NCBI GenBank assembly: GCA_002407645.1
Contig: DHNU01000052.1
Location: 19,329-29,289, forward strand
Direction of reading: 5' to 3'
From: Ruminococcaceae bacterium UBA5408
GTDB taxonomy: Bacteria > Bacillota > Clostridia > Oscillospirales > Acutalibacteraceae
DNA: 9,961 nucleotides
Below, in pieces: positions 1-6,648 of this stretch (positions are counted from its first letter, which is position 1; every line of letters begins with the position of its first letter). The position numbers and the translations under genes are program-made. The notes beneath the pieces were generated by a model. It ran no database searches. It worked only from the letters and a program-made list of their open reading frames with translations, and had not been told where the DNA came from.

Positions 1-57
1 AGAAAAATATTAATATATTACAACTTGTTAATTTTTTAATTATCGTGGCCGCTCCTA

Positions 58-86
58 TTGCTAAAAGATAAAAAATAAACTATAAT
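58..86 (+). promoter_or_regulatory. Sigma-A type promoter of the NifU-like/GGGtGRT operon
   Basis: A perfect -10 box TATAAT (81-86) lies 17 nt downstream of TTGCTA (58-63), which matches 4 of 6 bases of the -35 consensus. Transcription would start near 93, giving a leader of about 47 nt before the preferred start codon at 140. No operator or riboswitch-like structure is visible in the leader. Confidence 0.7.
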
Positions 87-139
87 GTATCTATATGTTA
101 GTTAGTTCAAAGAATACTAAAACCGAAAGGAGTACAGAT

Positions 140-832
140 ATGAACTATTCCGCAGAAGTGGAAAATATGTGCACTGTTAAAAAGGGCCCGAAACACGGTC
201 CGGCGCCTATCCCCGAAGAGGGTAAATGGGTAAAATCTTATGAAATCAAGGACATTTCCGGCTTGAGCCACGGTATTGGCTGGTGTGCCCCTCAGCAGGG
301 TGCCTGCAAACTTACACTGAATGTAAAAGAGGGTATTGTACAGGAAGCTCTTGTTGAAACACTGGGCTGCTCCGGTATGACTCACTCCGCAGCTATGGCT
401 GCTGAAATTCTTCCCGGCAAGACACTCCTTGAGTGCCTTAACACTGACCTTGTATGCGACGCTATCAACGTTGCCATGAGAGAAATCTTTAAACAATTGG
501 CTTACGGCCGCAGCCAGACAGCTTTCTCAGAGGGCGGTCTTCCAATCGGTGCAAGCCTTGAAGACTTGGGCAAAGGCCTCCGTTCACAGGTAGGCACAAT
601 GTTCAGCACAGGAGCAAAGGGCGTTCGCTATTTGGAAATGGCTGAAGGCTATATTTTAAAAATTGCTCTTGACAATGATAGTGAAGTTATCGGTTATCAG
701 TTCGTAAAAGTCGGTAAAATGCTTGAAGATATCCGCCATGGTATGAACCCTGACGAAGCTTACAAGAAGAATATAGGTCAGTACGGACGTTTCGACGAAG
801 GGGTAAAATTCATTGACCCGCGTGAAGAATAA
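140..832 (+). CDS. NifU-like iron-sulfur cluster assembly scaffold protein
   Basis: The product is 230 aa and resembles the NifU/IscU-like scaffolds on which Fe-S clusters are built in the cytoplasm before transfer to target proteins. The ATG at 140 is chosen because AAAGGAG (126-132) sits 7 nt upstream; the same frame is open from 95, but that start has no ribosome binding site. Cysteines that could hold a cluster are C49 (GIGWCAP), C56 (GACKL), C77 (LGCSGMTHSA), C99 and C106 (DLVCDAI). The LGC-SG-x-H block followed by an L-x-C helix is the scaffold-type pattern. It is longer than classical IscU (about 130 aa), with an extra C-terminal half (about 118-230) of unknown role. The GGGtGRT gene follows after 29 nt, a pairing commonly seen in Clostridia, so the two probably act together. 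The family call is secure; the in vivo client is not known. Confidence 0.88.
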   Translation: MNYSAEVENMCTVKKGPKHGPAPIPEEGKWVKSYEIKDISGLSHGIGWCAPQQGACKLTLNVKEGIVQEALVETLGCSGMTHSAAMAAEILPGKTLLECLNTDLVCDAINVAMREIFKQLAYGRSQTAFSEGGLPIGASLEDLGKGLRSQVGTMFSTGAKGVRYLEMAEGYILKIALDNDSEVIGYQFVKVGKMLEDIRHGMNPDEAYKKNIGQYGRFDEGVKFIDPREE

Positions 833-861
833 TAAAGACCATAAAAGGAGGACTTAACTAT

Positions 862-1869
862 ATGGCTAACGATGTAATGTTTGAAGGCAAAGAAAGAAGA
901 ATGGCCAAAATAGAAAAGTGTCTTGCCGAGTATGGCCTTGCCAGTCTCGAAGACGCTCGCGACCTTTGCCTTTCCAAAGGAATAGATGTAAATAAAATTG
1001 TAAAGGGTGTTCAGCCGATTGCTTTTGAAAATGCAGTTTGGGCTTATACACTCGGATGTGCGATAGCACTTAAAAAAGGTATTAAATCCGCTTCCGATGC
1101 AGCCGAAAAAATCGGCCTCGGCTTGGAAGCATTCTGCATCCCGGGTTCTGTGGCAGAACAGAGAAAAGTCGGTATCGGCCACGGTAACTTAGGCGCAAGA
1201 CTTCTTAATGAAAACACAAAATGTTTTGCGTTCCTTGCAGGACACGAGTCTTTCGCAGCCGCCGAAGGCGCAATCGGTATTGCTAAAACAGCTAACCGCG
1301 CAAGAAAAGAACCTTTGAGAATTATCCTTAACGGTCTTGGAAAAGACGCTGCTTATATTATTTCAAGAATTAACGGTTTTACCTATGTTAAGACAAATTT
1401 CGATTATTTCACAGATAAACTTGAAATTGTTGAAGAAAAAGCATACTCAGTTGGTGACCGTGCCGCAGTTAAATGCTACGGTGCTGACGATGTCCGTGAA
1501 GGCGTTGCTATTATGCGCCATGAAGGTGTTGACGTTTCCATTACAGGTAACTCAACCAACCCAACAAGATTCCAGCACTTGGTTGCAGGCACATACAAGA
1601 AGTGGGCAATAGAAAACAATAAAAAGTATTTCTCCGTTGCAAGCGGCGGCGGTACAGGCCGTACACTTCACCCTGACAACATGGGCGCAGGTCCTGCGTC
1701 TTACGGTCTTACAGATTCAATGGGTCGTATGCACGGCGATGCTCAGTTTGCCGGATCGTCCTCTGTCCCTGCACATGTTGAAATGATGGGCCTCATCGGT
1801 ATGGGTAACAATCCGATGGTTGGTGCTACTGTTGCTTGTGCTGTTGCGGTTTACGAATCCTGCAAATAA
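862..1869 (+). CDS. GGGtGRT-family protein (Pfam PF14057), function unknown
   Basis: This 335-aa soluble protein carries the signature that names its family, S-GGGTGRT-LHP at residues 261-271, followed by a glycine-rich stretch (GAGPASYGLTDSMG, 275-288). The start ATG has an excellent ribosome binding site, AAAGGAGG (844-851), 10 nt upstream. No signal peptide or membrane segment is visible. Eight cysteines (20, 36, 66, 92, 121, 205, 326, 334) are scattered rather than arranged as CxxC. The glycine-rich GGGTGRT loop could bind a phosphate or nucleotide, but that is inference. The family is uncharacterised and typically lies beside the NifU-like scaffold gene, as here, in one operon 29 nt apart and ended by a shared terminator. 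A role in Fe-S or related cofactor metabolism is the natural guess from context; the biochemical activity is unknown. Confidence 0.92.
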   Translation: MANDVMFEGKERRMAKIEKCLAEYGLASLEDARDLCLSKGIDVNKIVKGVQPIAFENAVWAYTLGCAIALKKGIKSASDAAEKIGLGLEAFCIPGSVAEQRKVGIGHGNLGARLLNENTKCFAFLAGHESFAAAEGAIGIAKTANRARKEPLRIILNGLGKDAAYIISRINGFTYVKTNFDYFTDKLEIVEEKAYSVGDRAAVKCYGADDVREGVAIMRHEGVDVSITGNSTNPTRFQHLVAGTYKKWAIENNKKYFSVASGGGTGRTLHPDNMGAGPASYGLTDSMGRMHGDAQFAGSSSVPAHVEMMGLIGMGNNPMVGATVACAVAVYESCK

Positions 1870-1890
1870 TATCCAATCAATTGATAATTT

Positions 1891-1931
1891 ATTGGAGTGC
1901 GGTGCTGTGCCGCACTCCAATTGTTTTTGTT
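1891..1931 (+). terminator. Intrinsic terminator after the GGGtGRT gene
   Basis: A perfect 12-bp stem, ATTGGAGTGCGG (1891-1902) with CCGCACTCCAAT (1910-1921), closes a 7-nt loop and is followed by a T-rich tract (TGTTTTTGTTT). It lies 21 nt past the GGGtGRT stop codon and separates this operon from the ECF sigma operon. Confidence 0.9.
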
Positions 1932-2126
1932 TCAAAAAGTTGGAGTAGGTACAATATAATTTTCCACAACACTAACCGAATAATTTTATTTTTGTGCACG
2001 AATTAAAAGATATATTTATAAAAGTCATACCGATAAAATATATATTATAAATATCTTAAATTAATTTAAACTTTTTCATTTAGTATTTCGTCTAATATAT
2101 ATATAAGAAAAAATGGGGTGCGCTTT
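1932..2126 (+). other. AT-rich intergenic region with the promoter of the SGNH/SigV operon
   Basis: This stretch between the terminator and the SGNH gene is very AT-rich and holds no supported coding frame. Its right end contains the candidate ECF promoter at 2066-2095. The rest shows only poor, AT-driven matches to -10 boxes, and no structured RNA was recognised. Confidence 0.6.
2066..2095 (+). promoter_or_regulatory. Candidate ECF-sigma (SigV-type) promoter
   Basis: TTAAAC (2066-2071) and CGTCTAA (2089-2095) are separated by 17 nt. This resembles the Bacillus ECF promoter pattern TGAAAC, 16-17 nt, CGTC, with 5 of 6 bases at -35 and all of CGTC at -10. Transcription would start near 2100, about 27 nt before the SGNH start codon. 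Because the operon itself encodes a SigV-like ECF factor, autoregulation is the simple reading. A sigma-A-like pair, TTTTCA (2073-2078), 17 nt, TATATA (2096-2101), overlaps it and could give basal transcription. The match is short and sits in AT-rich DNA, so it is a prediction. Confidence 0.5.
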
Positions 2127-3017
2127 ATGCGTAAGGGAAGAAGATACCGCAGGAAGATTATAAACAGAACTGCAATGATAGTTGTTTTAATATGTACAGT
2201 TTCTTTAGTAGTTGTCGGTGCAATGGGTGCTGTACACGAAATGGACAGAGTTATTGCAAAGGAAAGTGTCCCTGCGCAAAGCAAGACAGAAAATAAAATA
2301 TGCAGCAGTGAAAAAAGCGAGAGCATTGCGAGCAGTAAAGGTTCTGTTGAACAAAAAGAAAATCACAAGAAAAAGCCACCGGAAAATTCAACTCCGGCAA
2401 AAAACAATTCATCTCCGCCTAAAACAAATTCAAAGCCGCAAAAAGTTTCAAGTGATAACTATTTTGACGATGCGGTATTTATAGGCGACAGCCGAACAGA
2501 AGGGCTTAGAAATTATGACGGACTTGGAAACGCAACGTATTATGCTGCAAAAGGTCTTATGGTAAATACTGCACTCACAAAACCTGTTGTTAATTTAAAT
2601 GGAAAAAAAGTAACGATAACAGATGCGCTTAAACAAAAGAAATTTAATAAGGTATATATTATGCTCGGACTTAATGAATTAGGATGGAGCAGTTTTCAAA
2701 CTTTCATAAATGATTACGGAAAACTGATAGATGAAGTAAAAAAATGTGAACCGCAATCAAAAATCTACGTTCAGTCGATACTTCCGGTTTCGAAGGAAAA
2801 ATCACAATCGAACAAAACTTATACCAACAGAAATATAAATCGTTATAATGAGGAACTTGTAAAATTAGCACAAAAGAAAGATGTAATTTATTTAGAAGTG
2901 AATAAGGCGGTTTCTGACAGTGAAGGTAATTTGCCCAAGGATGCTTCTAACGACGGAATACACCTTAACAGCGTATATTGCCAAAAATGGTGTGAGTATT
3001 TGAAGGTTCATAAATAA
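2127..3017 (+). CDS. Membrane-anchored extracytoplasmic SGNH/GDSL-family hydrolase or acyltransferase
   Basis: The product is 296 aa from the ATG at 2127, which has a weak GGGGTG site 6 nt upstream; an in-frame GTG at 2118 would add three residues but has no ribosome binding site. The order is a basic N-terminus (RKGRRYRRK), one membrane segment at about 15-36, a low-complexity Lys/Ser/Pro/Asn linker at about 45-107, then an SGNH domain at about 111-296. All catalytic blocks are present: GDSR with nucleophile S122, glycine G143 in block II, GLNEL with N183, and DGIHL with D276 and H279. The domain should face outside the membrane. SGNH domains act on ester-linked acyl groups, including peptidoglycan O-acetyl groups. 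OatA, a known SigV target in Bacillus subtilis, ends in such a domain. It heads an operon with a DUF4358 lipoprotein and sigV/rsiV, which suggests cell-wall acyl modification; the substrate is not shown by the sequence. Confidence 0.88.
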   Translation: MRKGRRYRRKIINRTAMIVVLICTVSLVVVGAMGAVHEMDRVIAKESVPAQSKTENKICSSEKSESIASSKGSVEQKENHKKKPPENSTPAKNNSSPPKTNSKPQKVSSDNYFDDAVFIGDSRTEGLRNYDGLGNATYYAAKGLMVNTALTKPVVNLNGKKVTITDALKQKKFNKVYIMLGLNELGWSSFQTFINDYGKLIDEVKKCEPQSKIYVQSILPVSKEKSQSNKTYTNRNINRYNEELVKLAQKKDVIYLEVNKAVSDSEGNLPKDASNDGIHLNSVYCQKWCEYLKVHK

Positions 3018-3043
3018 GCTGAGAAATAGGAGAAAATTATATT

Positions 3044-3508
3044 ATGAAAAGATTTTTTATAAATATATTGGCGCTGGCAATGATTTTTACGGTGGCGGGC
3101 TGTGCCAATAAAACTGTTGCGAACATAGATACAGATGCAGTGGCTGATAAATTGGCGTCTGAAATTAAATTTGCAGACCAAATGTCAAATATTGAAGATA
3201 AAACCGTACTTAAGCTTTATGGCTTAGACGAAAATTCCGTCAAAAAAGTGAATGCTTATGAGAGCACAGGTGCAACGGCGGAAGAAATAGCCATATTTGA
3301 AGCAAAAGACGAAGAATCGGCTAAGACAGTAAAAGCCGCAGCCGAACAAAGAATAAATGACCAAAGAGCAGGTTTTGAGGATTATCAGCCTAAAGAAATG
3401 GAAAAACTCAAATCACCGGTACTTAAAACGTCCGGAAAATATGTTTTTTTATGTGTATCCGACGATAATTCCACCGCCAACAAGGTTATAGACAGCTTTA
3501 TAAAATAA
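3044..3508 (+). CDS. DUF4358-family lipoprotein
   Basis: This 154-aa protein starts with a lipoprotein signal peptide: MKR, a hydrophobic core, and lipobox VAGC with the lipidated cysteine at C20. The mature part should sit on the outer face of the membrane. The sequence after it, especially YGLDENSVKKV (about 59-69), IFEAKDEESAKTV and the C-terminal KYVFLCVSDD, has the look of the DUF4358 family, which is widespread in Clostridia and uncharacterised. AGGAG (3028-3032) lies 11 nt before the ATG. The gene begins 26 nt after the SGNH gene and ends 18 nt before sigV, so all are probably co-transcribed. A role as an extracytoplasmic partner or accessory of the SGNH protein is inferred from position only. 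Confidence 0.85.
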   Translation: MKRFFINILALAMIFTVAGCANKTVANIDTDAVADKLASEIKFADQMSNIEDKTVLKLYGLDENSVKKVNAYESTGATAEEIAIFEAKDEESAKTVKAAAEQRINDQRAGFEDYQPKEMEKLKSPVLKTSGKYVFLCVSDDNSTANKVIDSFIK

Positions 3509-3513
3509 CATTC

Positions 3514-3529
3514 GGAGGGTACTGCATTG
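3514..3529 (+). promoter_or_regulatory. Ribosome binding site that fixes a TTG start for sigV
   Basis: GGAGGG (3514-3519) is followed after 7 nt by TTG (3527-3529). No in-frame ATG occurs near the N-terminus, and the first conserved helix of sigma region 2 begins within about 15 residues of the TTG. The rare start codon with a strong binding site is therefore the supported start and would keep translation of the sigma factor modest. Confidence 0.8.
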
Positions 3530-4012
3530 CAGGAAAAATTGGAGGTATTTAAAAAATATGTTGAAGAAAACCAGGATGCTTTTTACAGACTGGCATTCAG
3601 CTATACCAAAAATTATGACGCCGCTCTTGATGTTGTACAGGAAGCTTTGCTAAAATCAATAGACAAATTAAGTACGCTTAAAAATATTGATTATTTAAAA
3701 ACATGGTTTTATCGTATTTTAGTAAATGAAGGACTAAATTATCTGCGAAAGAACAAAAGGCTTGTGTTGGTTGAGGATTTTGAGTTCGAAAAATCCGAAT
3801 TGAGTTCTTGTGACAATATCGCAGAATCAATTGATATGTACAGCGCTGTACAAGCACTTGAACCTAAAATCAGAACAGTTATAATCTTAAGATTTTTTGA
3901 AGATATGAAGCTTAAAGAAATTTCTAAAATAACAAAAACAAATGTCAGTACTGTAAAGTCGCGGCTTTACAAGGGATTAGAACTGTTAAAAATATCAATT
4001 GATGAGGAGTAG
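3527..4012 (+). CDS. sigV: ECF RNA polymerase sigma factor, SigV-like
   Basis: At 161 aa it has the size and layout of an extracytoplasmic-function sigma factor. Region 2 (about 15-79) includes AFYRLAFSYTKNYDAALDVVQEA and the DNA-melting/-10-reading part YLKTWFYRILVNEGLNYLRK. A short acidic linker (about 80-103) follows. Region 4 (about 104-155) ends in a helix-turn-helix, LKEISKITKTNVSTVKSRLYKG, that reads the -35 element. There is no region 1 or 3, as expected for the class. The RsiV-like anti-sigma gene begins 5 nt after its stop, which supports the SigV assignment over other ECF groups. In Bacillus subtilis SigV responds to lysozyme and switches on O-acetylation of peptidoglycan. The symbol is by family and context, not proven orthology. 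Confidence 0.9.
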   Translation: MQEKLEVFKKYVEENQDAFYRLAFSYTKNYDAALDVVQEALLKSIDKLSTLKNIDYLKTWFYRILVNEGLNYLRKNKRLVLVEDFEFEKSELSSCDNIAESIDMYSAVQALEPKIRTVIILRFFEDMKLKEISKITKTNVSTVKSRLYKGLELLKISIDEE

Positions 4013-4017
4013 TTTTT

Positions 4018-4854
4018 ATGAAAGAACTTGAGGAAGCAAAGAAAATCTATAAATCTGTAAAATCACCGCCTAAAATGCAGAAAATAATAGACAGCAGTTT
4101 TAAAAATGCTAAATTCAAAAAGTGGAATTTAAAAAAGATCACACTAAGCACAGCTGCATCAATATGCATTTTGTTTGTTGCGCTTTTGAACTGTAACAGT
4201 GCTTTTGCAAAGAGTGTTTCGACCATTCCGGTTATATCCGATTTGGCGAATGTCTTTACTTTTAAACAATATTCTGAGGAAGACTCAACAAAACATATGC
4301 GTGTTGAGCAGCCAAAGGTTGAGAATATCGGAAATGCTGAACTTGAAAAGCAGATTAATAAAGAGATTAATCAAAAAGTTGAAGCCGCTACCAAAGAAGT
4401 GCAAAAAGAAGCCGAAGAAAACAAAAAAGCATATATTCAAACAGGCGGCAACCCCAATGATTATGTGCCCATGGCGATTGATGTTAATTATGAGATAAAA
4501 TCCAAAAATGAAAAGGTACTTTCGTTTGTATTAAACACTACATGGACGCAGGCAAATGCCTTTACAGAGCAAACTTTTTACAATATTGACCTTAAAACGG
4601 GTAAGGAAATCACACTTTCTGATAAACTGGGAAAAGATTATAAAAAAGTTGCAGATGAAAGTGTGAAAAAGCAAATTGAGGAACGTAAAGCTCAGGACAA
4701 AGACCAAATATTTTTTGAAGATGATGCCGGCTTTCAGGGGATAACCGAAAACCAAAAGTTCTATATAAATAATAACGGTAATGTTGTAATTGTTTTCGCA
4801 AAATACGAAATTGCACCTGGATATATGGGTATGCAGGAATTTGAAATTAAATAG
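4018..4854 (+). CDS. rsiV: RsiV-like transmembrane anti-sigma factor (DUF3298 domain)
   Basis: The product is 278 aa. A basic cytoplasmic N-terminus (1-40), expected to hold the sigma factor, is followed by one membrane segment (about 41-60). After the segment comes AFA-K (62-65), a signal-peptidase-like cleavage site, then SVSTIPVISDLANVFTF, a stretch typical of RsiV relatives. A charged helical linker (about 105-138) leads to the extracytoplasmic domain: a PdaC-like/DUF4163 part (about 150-190) and a DUF3298 part (about 192-278) ending in NNNGNVVIVF and YEIAPGYMG. In Bacillus subtilis RsiV binds lysozyme directly, and signal peptidase then makes the first cut that releases SigV; the retained AFA site fits that mechanism. 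GAGGAG (4004-4009), inside the 3' end of sigV, provides the ribosome binding site 8 nt upstream and suggests coupled translation. Confidence 0.9.
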   Translation: MKELEEAKKIYKSVKSPPKMQKIIDSSFKNAKFKKWNLKKITLSTAASICILFVALLNCNSAFAKSVSTIPVISDLANVFTFKQYSEEDSTKHMRVEQPKVENIGNAELEKQINKEINQKVEAATKEVQKEAEENKKAYIQTGGNPNDYVPMAIDVNYEIKSKNEKVLSFVLNTTWTQANAFTEQTFYNIDLKTGKEITLSDKLGKDYKKVADESVKKQIEERKAQDKDQIFFEDDAGFQGITENQKFYINNNGNVVIVFAKYEIAPGYMGMQEFEIK

Positions 4855-4865
4855 TTATAAGAATA

Positions 4866-4896
4866 CTAAAGCCGCCTCAATTTGAGGCGGCTTTAG
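4866..4896. terminator. Hairpin terminator after rsiV
   Basis: A perfect 14-bp stem, CTAAAGCCGCCTCA (4866-4879) with TGAGGCGGCTTTAG (4883-4896), closes a 3-nt loop 11 nt past the rsiV stop. The T tract is weak on both strands, with a T run only at 4915-4920 on the + strand. It probably ends the sigV operon and could also stop brnQ transcripts coming from the right. Confidence 0.7.
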
Positions 4897-4979
4897 AGTT
4901 ATATCTTAATGTACCTTTTTGTGTCATTTAGTTTAGATATTATCATTTCAAATTTATTCTGCTCTATAATAAATGTTTG

Positions 4980-5086
4980 GGTAAATTAATATTTAATACT
5001 TACCCCTAATTTCTCCCATTTAAGTACAGCTTGTTTTAAGCTAAACTAATTATGCGGGGGAAGGGGCGAAAACTCAACATTTAATA
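4980..5086 (-). repeat. Diverged short repeat, left copy (shortened, broken)
   Basis: Read on the minus strand, this about 107-nt segment aligns with 6649-6810 on the + strand. Shared blocks are TATTrAATGTT at its start, a C-rich box, CGCATAATnAGTTTAGC, ACAAGCTGT and a perfect 17-nt end, TTAAATATTAATTTACC (4980-4996 here, 6794-6810 in the other copy). It lacks about 50 nt present in the right copy. Its reading frame starts with ATG at 5078-5080, shows M-L-x-F-x-P and R-I-x-S-L-A as in the right copy, then stops at 5036-5038. It is therefore a decayed copy. It lies 41 nt downstream of brnQ. Confidence 0.75.
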
Positions 5087-5127
5087 TGCAACCTTTATTT
5101 TTACTTAATGTTTCGTGGGTTACAAGT

Positions 5128-6507
5128 TCACTGACGTATAACGGCATTTTTAGGTTTTGAATTTTTTGAATCTATAATCAGACTTAAAATCCAACCTAAG
5201 CATAAACCTATAAGTGCCGGTACAGTCCAGCCCATTCCTATTTTGAAAAACGGAAGATGACCTTGGTAAAATGTGAGAACAGTCTGTACCCATGCTTGGT
5301 TTAAAACTATTTCAGGCATTGCGTTTAAAGCGTCGCCGATGCTCGCAATCAGAGTAAAGAGTGTTGTTGTTATGTAAACAGTCCTGCTGTTTTTAAACAG
5401 TGGAGAAATAAGTGCCATTATAATAAGAGTTATTGCAAGAGGATAAATGAACATTAAAACCGGAAGTGAAAGAGTAATTATTTTTGTAAGACCTACATTT
5501 GCAATAAGACAGGTTATTATAGTAAAAATAATTGCGTAAGCTTTATAGCTAAGTGAATGTGGGAATAATTCAGTAAATGTTTCAGAGCATGAAGTTATAA
5601 GTCCTATTGCGGTTTTTAAACATGCAATCGTTACAATTATCGCAAGTAAAATACTTCCGTAAAATCCGAAATAATAGTTCGCAATTTGCTGCAAAGCAAT
5701 TCCGCCGTTTTCCGAAACAGGGAATTTATTTGCACTTGCGGCTCCTAAATATGCAAGGCAGGCATAAATAACGCCCATTAAAATCATGCTTACAAACCCG
5801 GATTTAACCGTTCCGATTGCGATATCCTTAGGATTTTTGACACCTAAATCTTTTATTGCGTTAATTACAATAATTCCGAAAGCAAGCGAGGCGAGCGCAT
5901 CCATTGTATTGTACCCTTCAGTAAAACCTTTAAACAATGCCGCGGAACTGTAAGCTTCTGTTACTGCTGTGTTTGAAATACCGCCCATTGGGTTTAAAAA
6001 GCCGACCACAACAAGAACAGCTAAGAAGACTAAGAAAAGCGGATTAAGGATTTTACCCACCCAAACTAAAATTTTACTTGGGCGAAGTGCGAAAATCAAT
6101 GCGACAAGGAAAAACAGGAATGTAAATACAGCGAGCCCTAAAGCTTGATTTGTTTCCCCCATAAACGGAGCTACACCTATTTCGTAAGGTACTGTTCCAG
6201 TTCTGGGAAGTGCAAAAAGAGGCCCGATAGTAAGGTAAAGAAGAATTGTAAGTACATAGGCGTAAACAGGATGGACACGGCTGGATAAATCAAATAGCCC
6301 TGTGCTGTTTGAAATACCCATGGCTATTATTCCCAAGAACGGAAGTCCGACTCCGGTTATTAAAAAGCCTATTGTTGCCAAAAGTACATTCGAACCGGCT
6401 GCCTGTCCCATGTGGACAGGGAATATAAGGTTTCCGGCTCCGAAGAACAATCCGAACAGCATGGAACCGACTAATGCACTTGATTTTAAGGATAGGCGAT
6501 TATTCAC
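5128..6507 (-). CDS. brnQ: Branched-chain amino acid carrier BrnQ (LIVCS family)
   Basis: The product is 459 aa and hydrophobic throughout, with about 12 membrane segments, which fits the LIV-II carriers that import leucine, isoleucine and valine with Na+ or H+. The N-terminal block FGLFFGAGNLIFPVHMGQAAG (about 18-38) is the family hallmark. Further typical stretches are IGPLFALPRTGTVPYEIGVAPF and GYNTMDALASLAFGIIVINAI. The start is GTG (6505-6507), with AAAGGAGAG (6514-6522 on the minus strand) 6 nt upstream. It stands alone: the neighbouring genes on both sides belong to other units, and it is flanked by the two inverted repeat copies. No T-box or other amino-acid-sensing leader is visible; the predicted leader is only about 50 nt. 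Confidence 0.95.
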   Translation of the reverse strand: MNNRLSLKSSALVGSMLFGLFFGAGNLIFPVHMGQAAGSNVLLATIGFLITGVGLPFLGIIAMGISNSTGLFDLSSRVHPVYAYVLTILLYLTIGPLFALPRTGTVPYEIGVAPFMGETNQALGLAVFTFLFFLVALIFALRPSKILVWVGKILNPLFLVFLAVLVVVGFLNPMGGISNTAVTEAYSSAALFKGFTEGYNTMDALASLAFGIIVINAIKDLGVKNPKDIAIGTVKSGFVSMILMGVIYACLAYLGAASANKFPVSENGGIALQQIANYYFGFYGSILLAIIVTIACLKTAIGLITSCSETFTELFPHSLSYKAYAIIFTIITCLIANVGLTKIITLSLPVLMFIYPLAITLIIMALISPLFKNSRTVYITTTLFTLIASIGDALNAMPEIVLNQAWVQTVLTFYQGHLPFFKIGMGWTVPALIGLCLGWILSLIIDSKNSKPKNAVIRQ

Positions 6508-6565
6508 TGAAATCTCTCCTTTTATAATTGGCAGCCGAATATATTACGGCTTTTTAGCACAAAAT

Positions 6566-6594
6566 TTTATAATATGTTACTAACTATATCACAA
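6566..6594 (-). promoter_or_regulatory. brnQ: Sigma-A type promoter of brnQ
   Basis: On the minus strand TTGTGA (6594-6589) and TATAAA (6571-6566) are 17 nt apart, matching 4 of 6 and 5 of 6 consensus bases. Transcription would begin near 6559. A short 5-bp hairpin (AGCCG 6533-6537 with CGGCT 6547-6551) lies in the leader just before the ribosome binding site. Confidence 0.55.
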
Positions 6595-6648
6595 ATTTAT
6601 ATTTTTCGCATTAGTTTTTAAACAAATTATGAATTTTTTTAGATTCTA

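Noticed and set aside
95..139. Upstream in-frame ATG extension of the NifU-like protein
   Set aside because: It has no ribosome binding site, starts almost at the predicted transcription start, and encodes a polar stretch unlike the family; ATG 140 has an ideal binding site.
107..1182. Long minus-strand open frames opposite the NifU-like and GGGtGRT genes
   Set aside because: They are shadows of the real genes: no ribosome binding sites, no recognisable domains, low-quality composition.
6533..6551. Small hairpin followed by T residues upstream of brnQ, considered as an attenuator or + strand terminator
   Set aside because: The stem has only 5 bp with an AT-rich loop, no transcript is expected to reach it on the + strand, and the brnQ leader is too short for an alternative fold.
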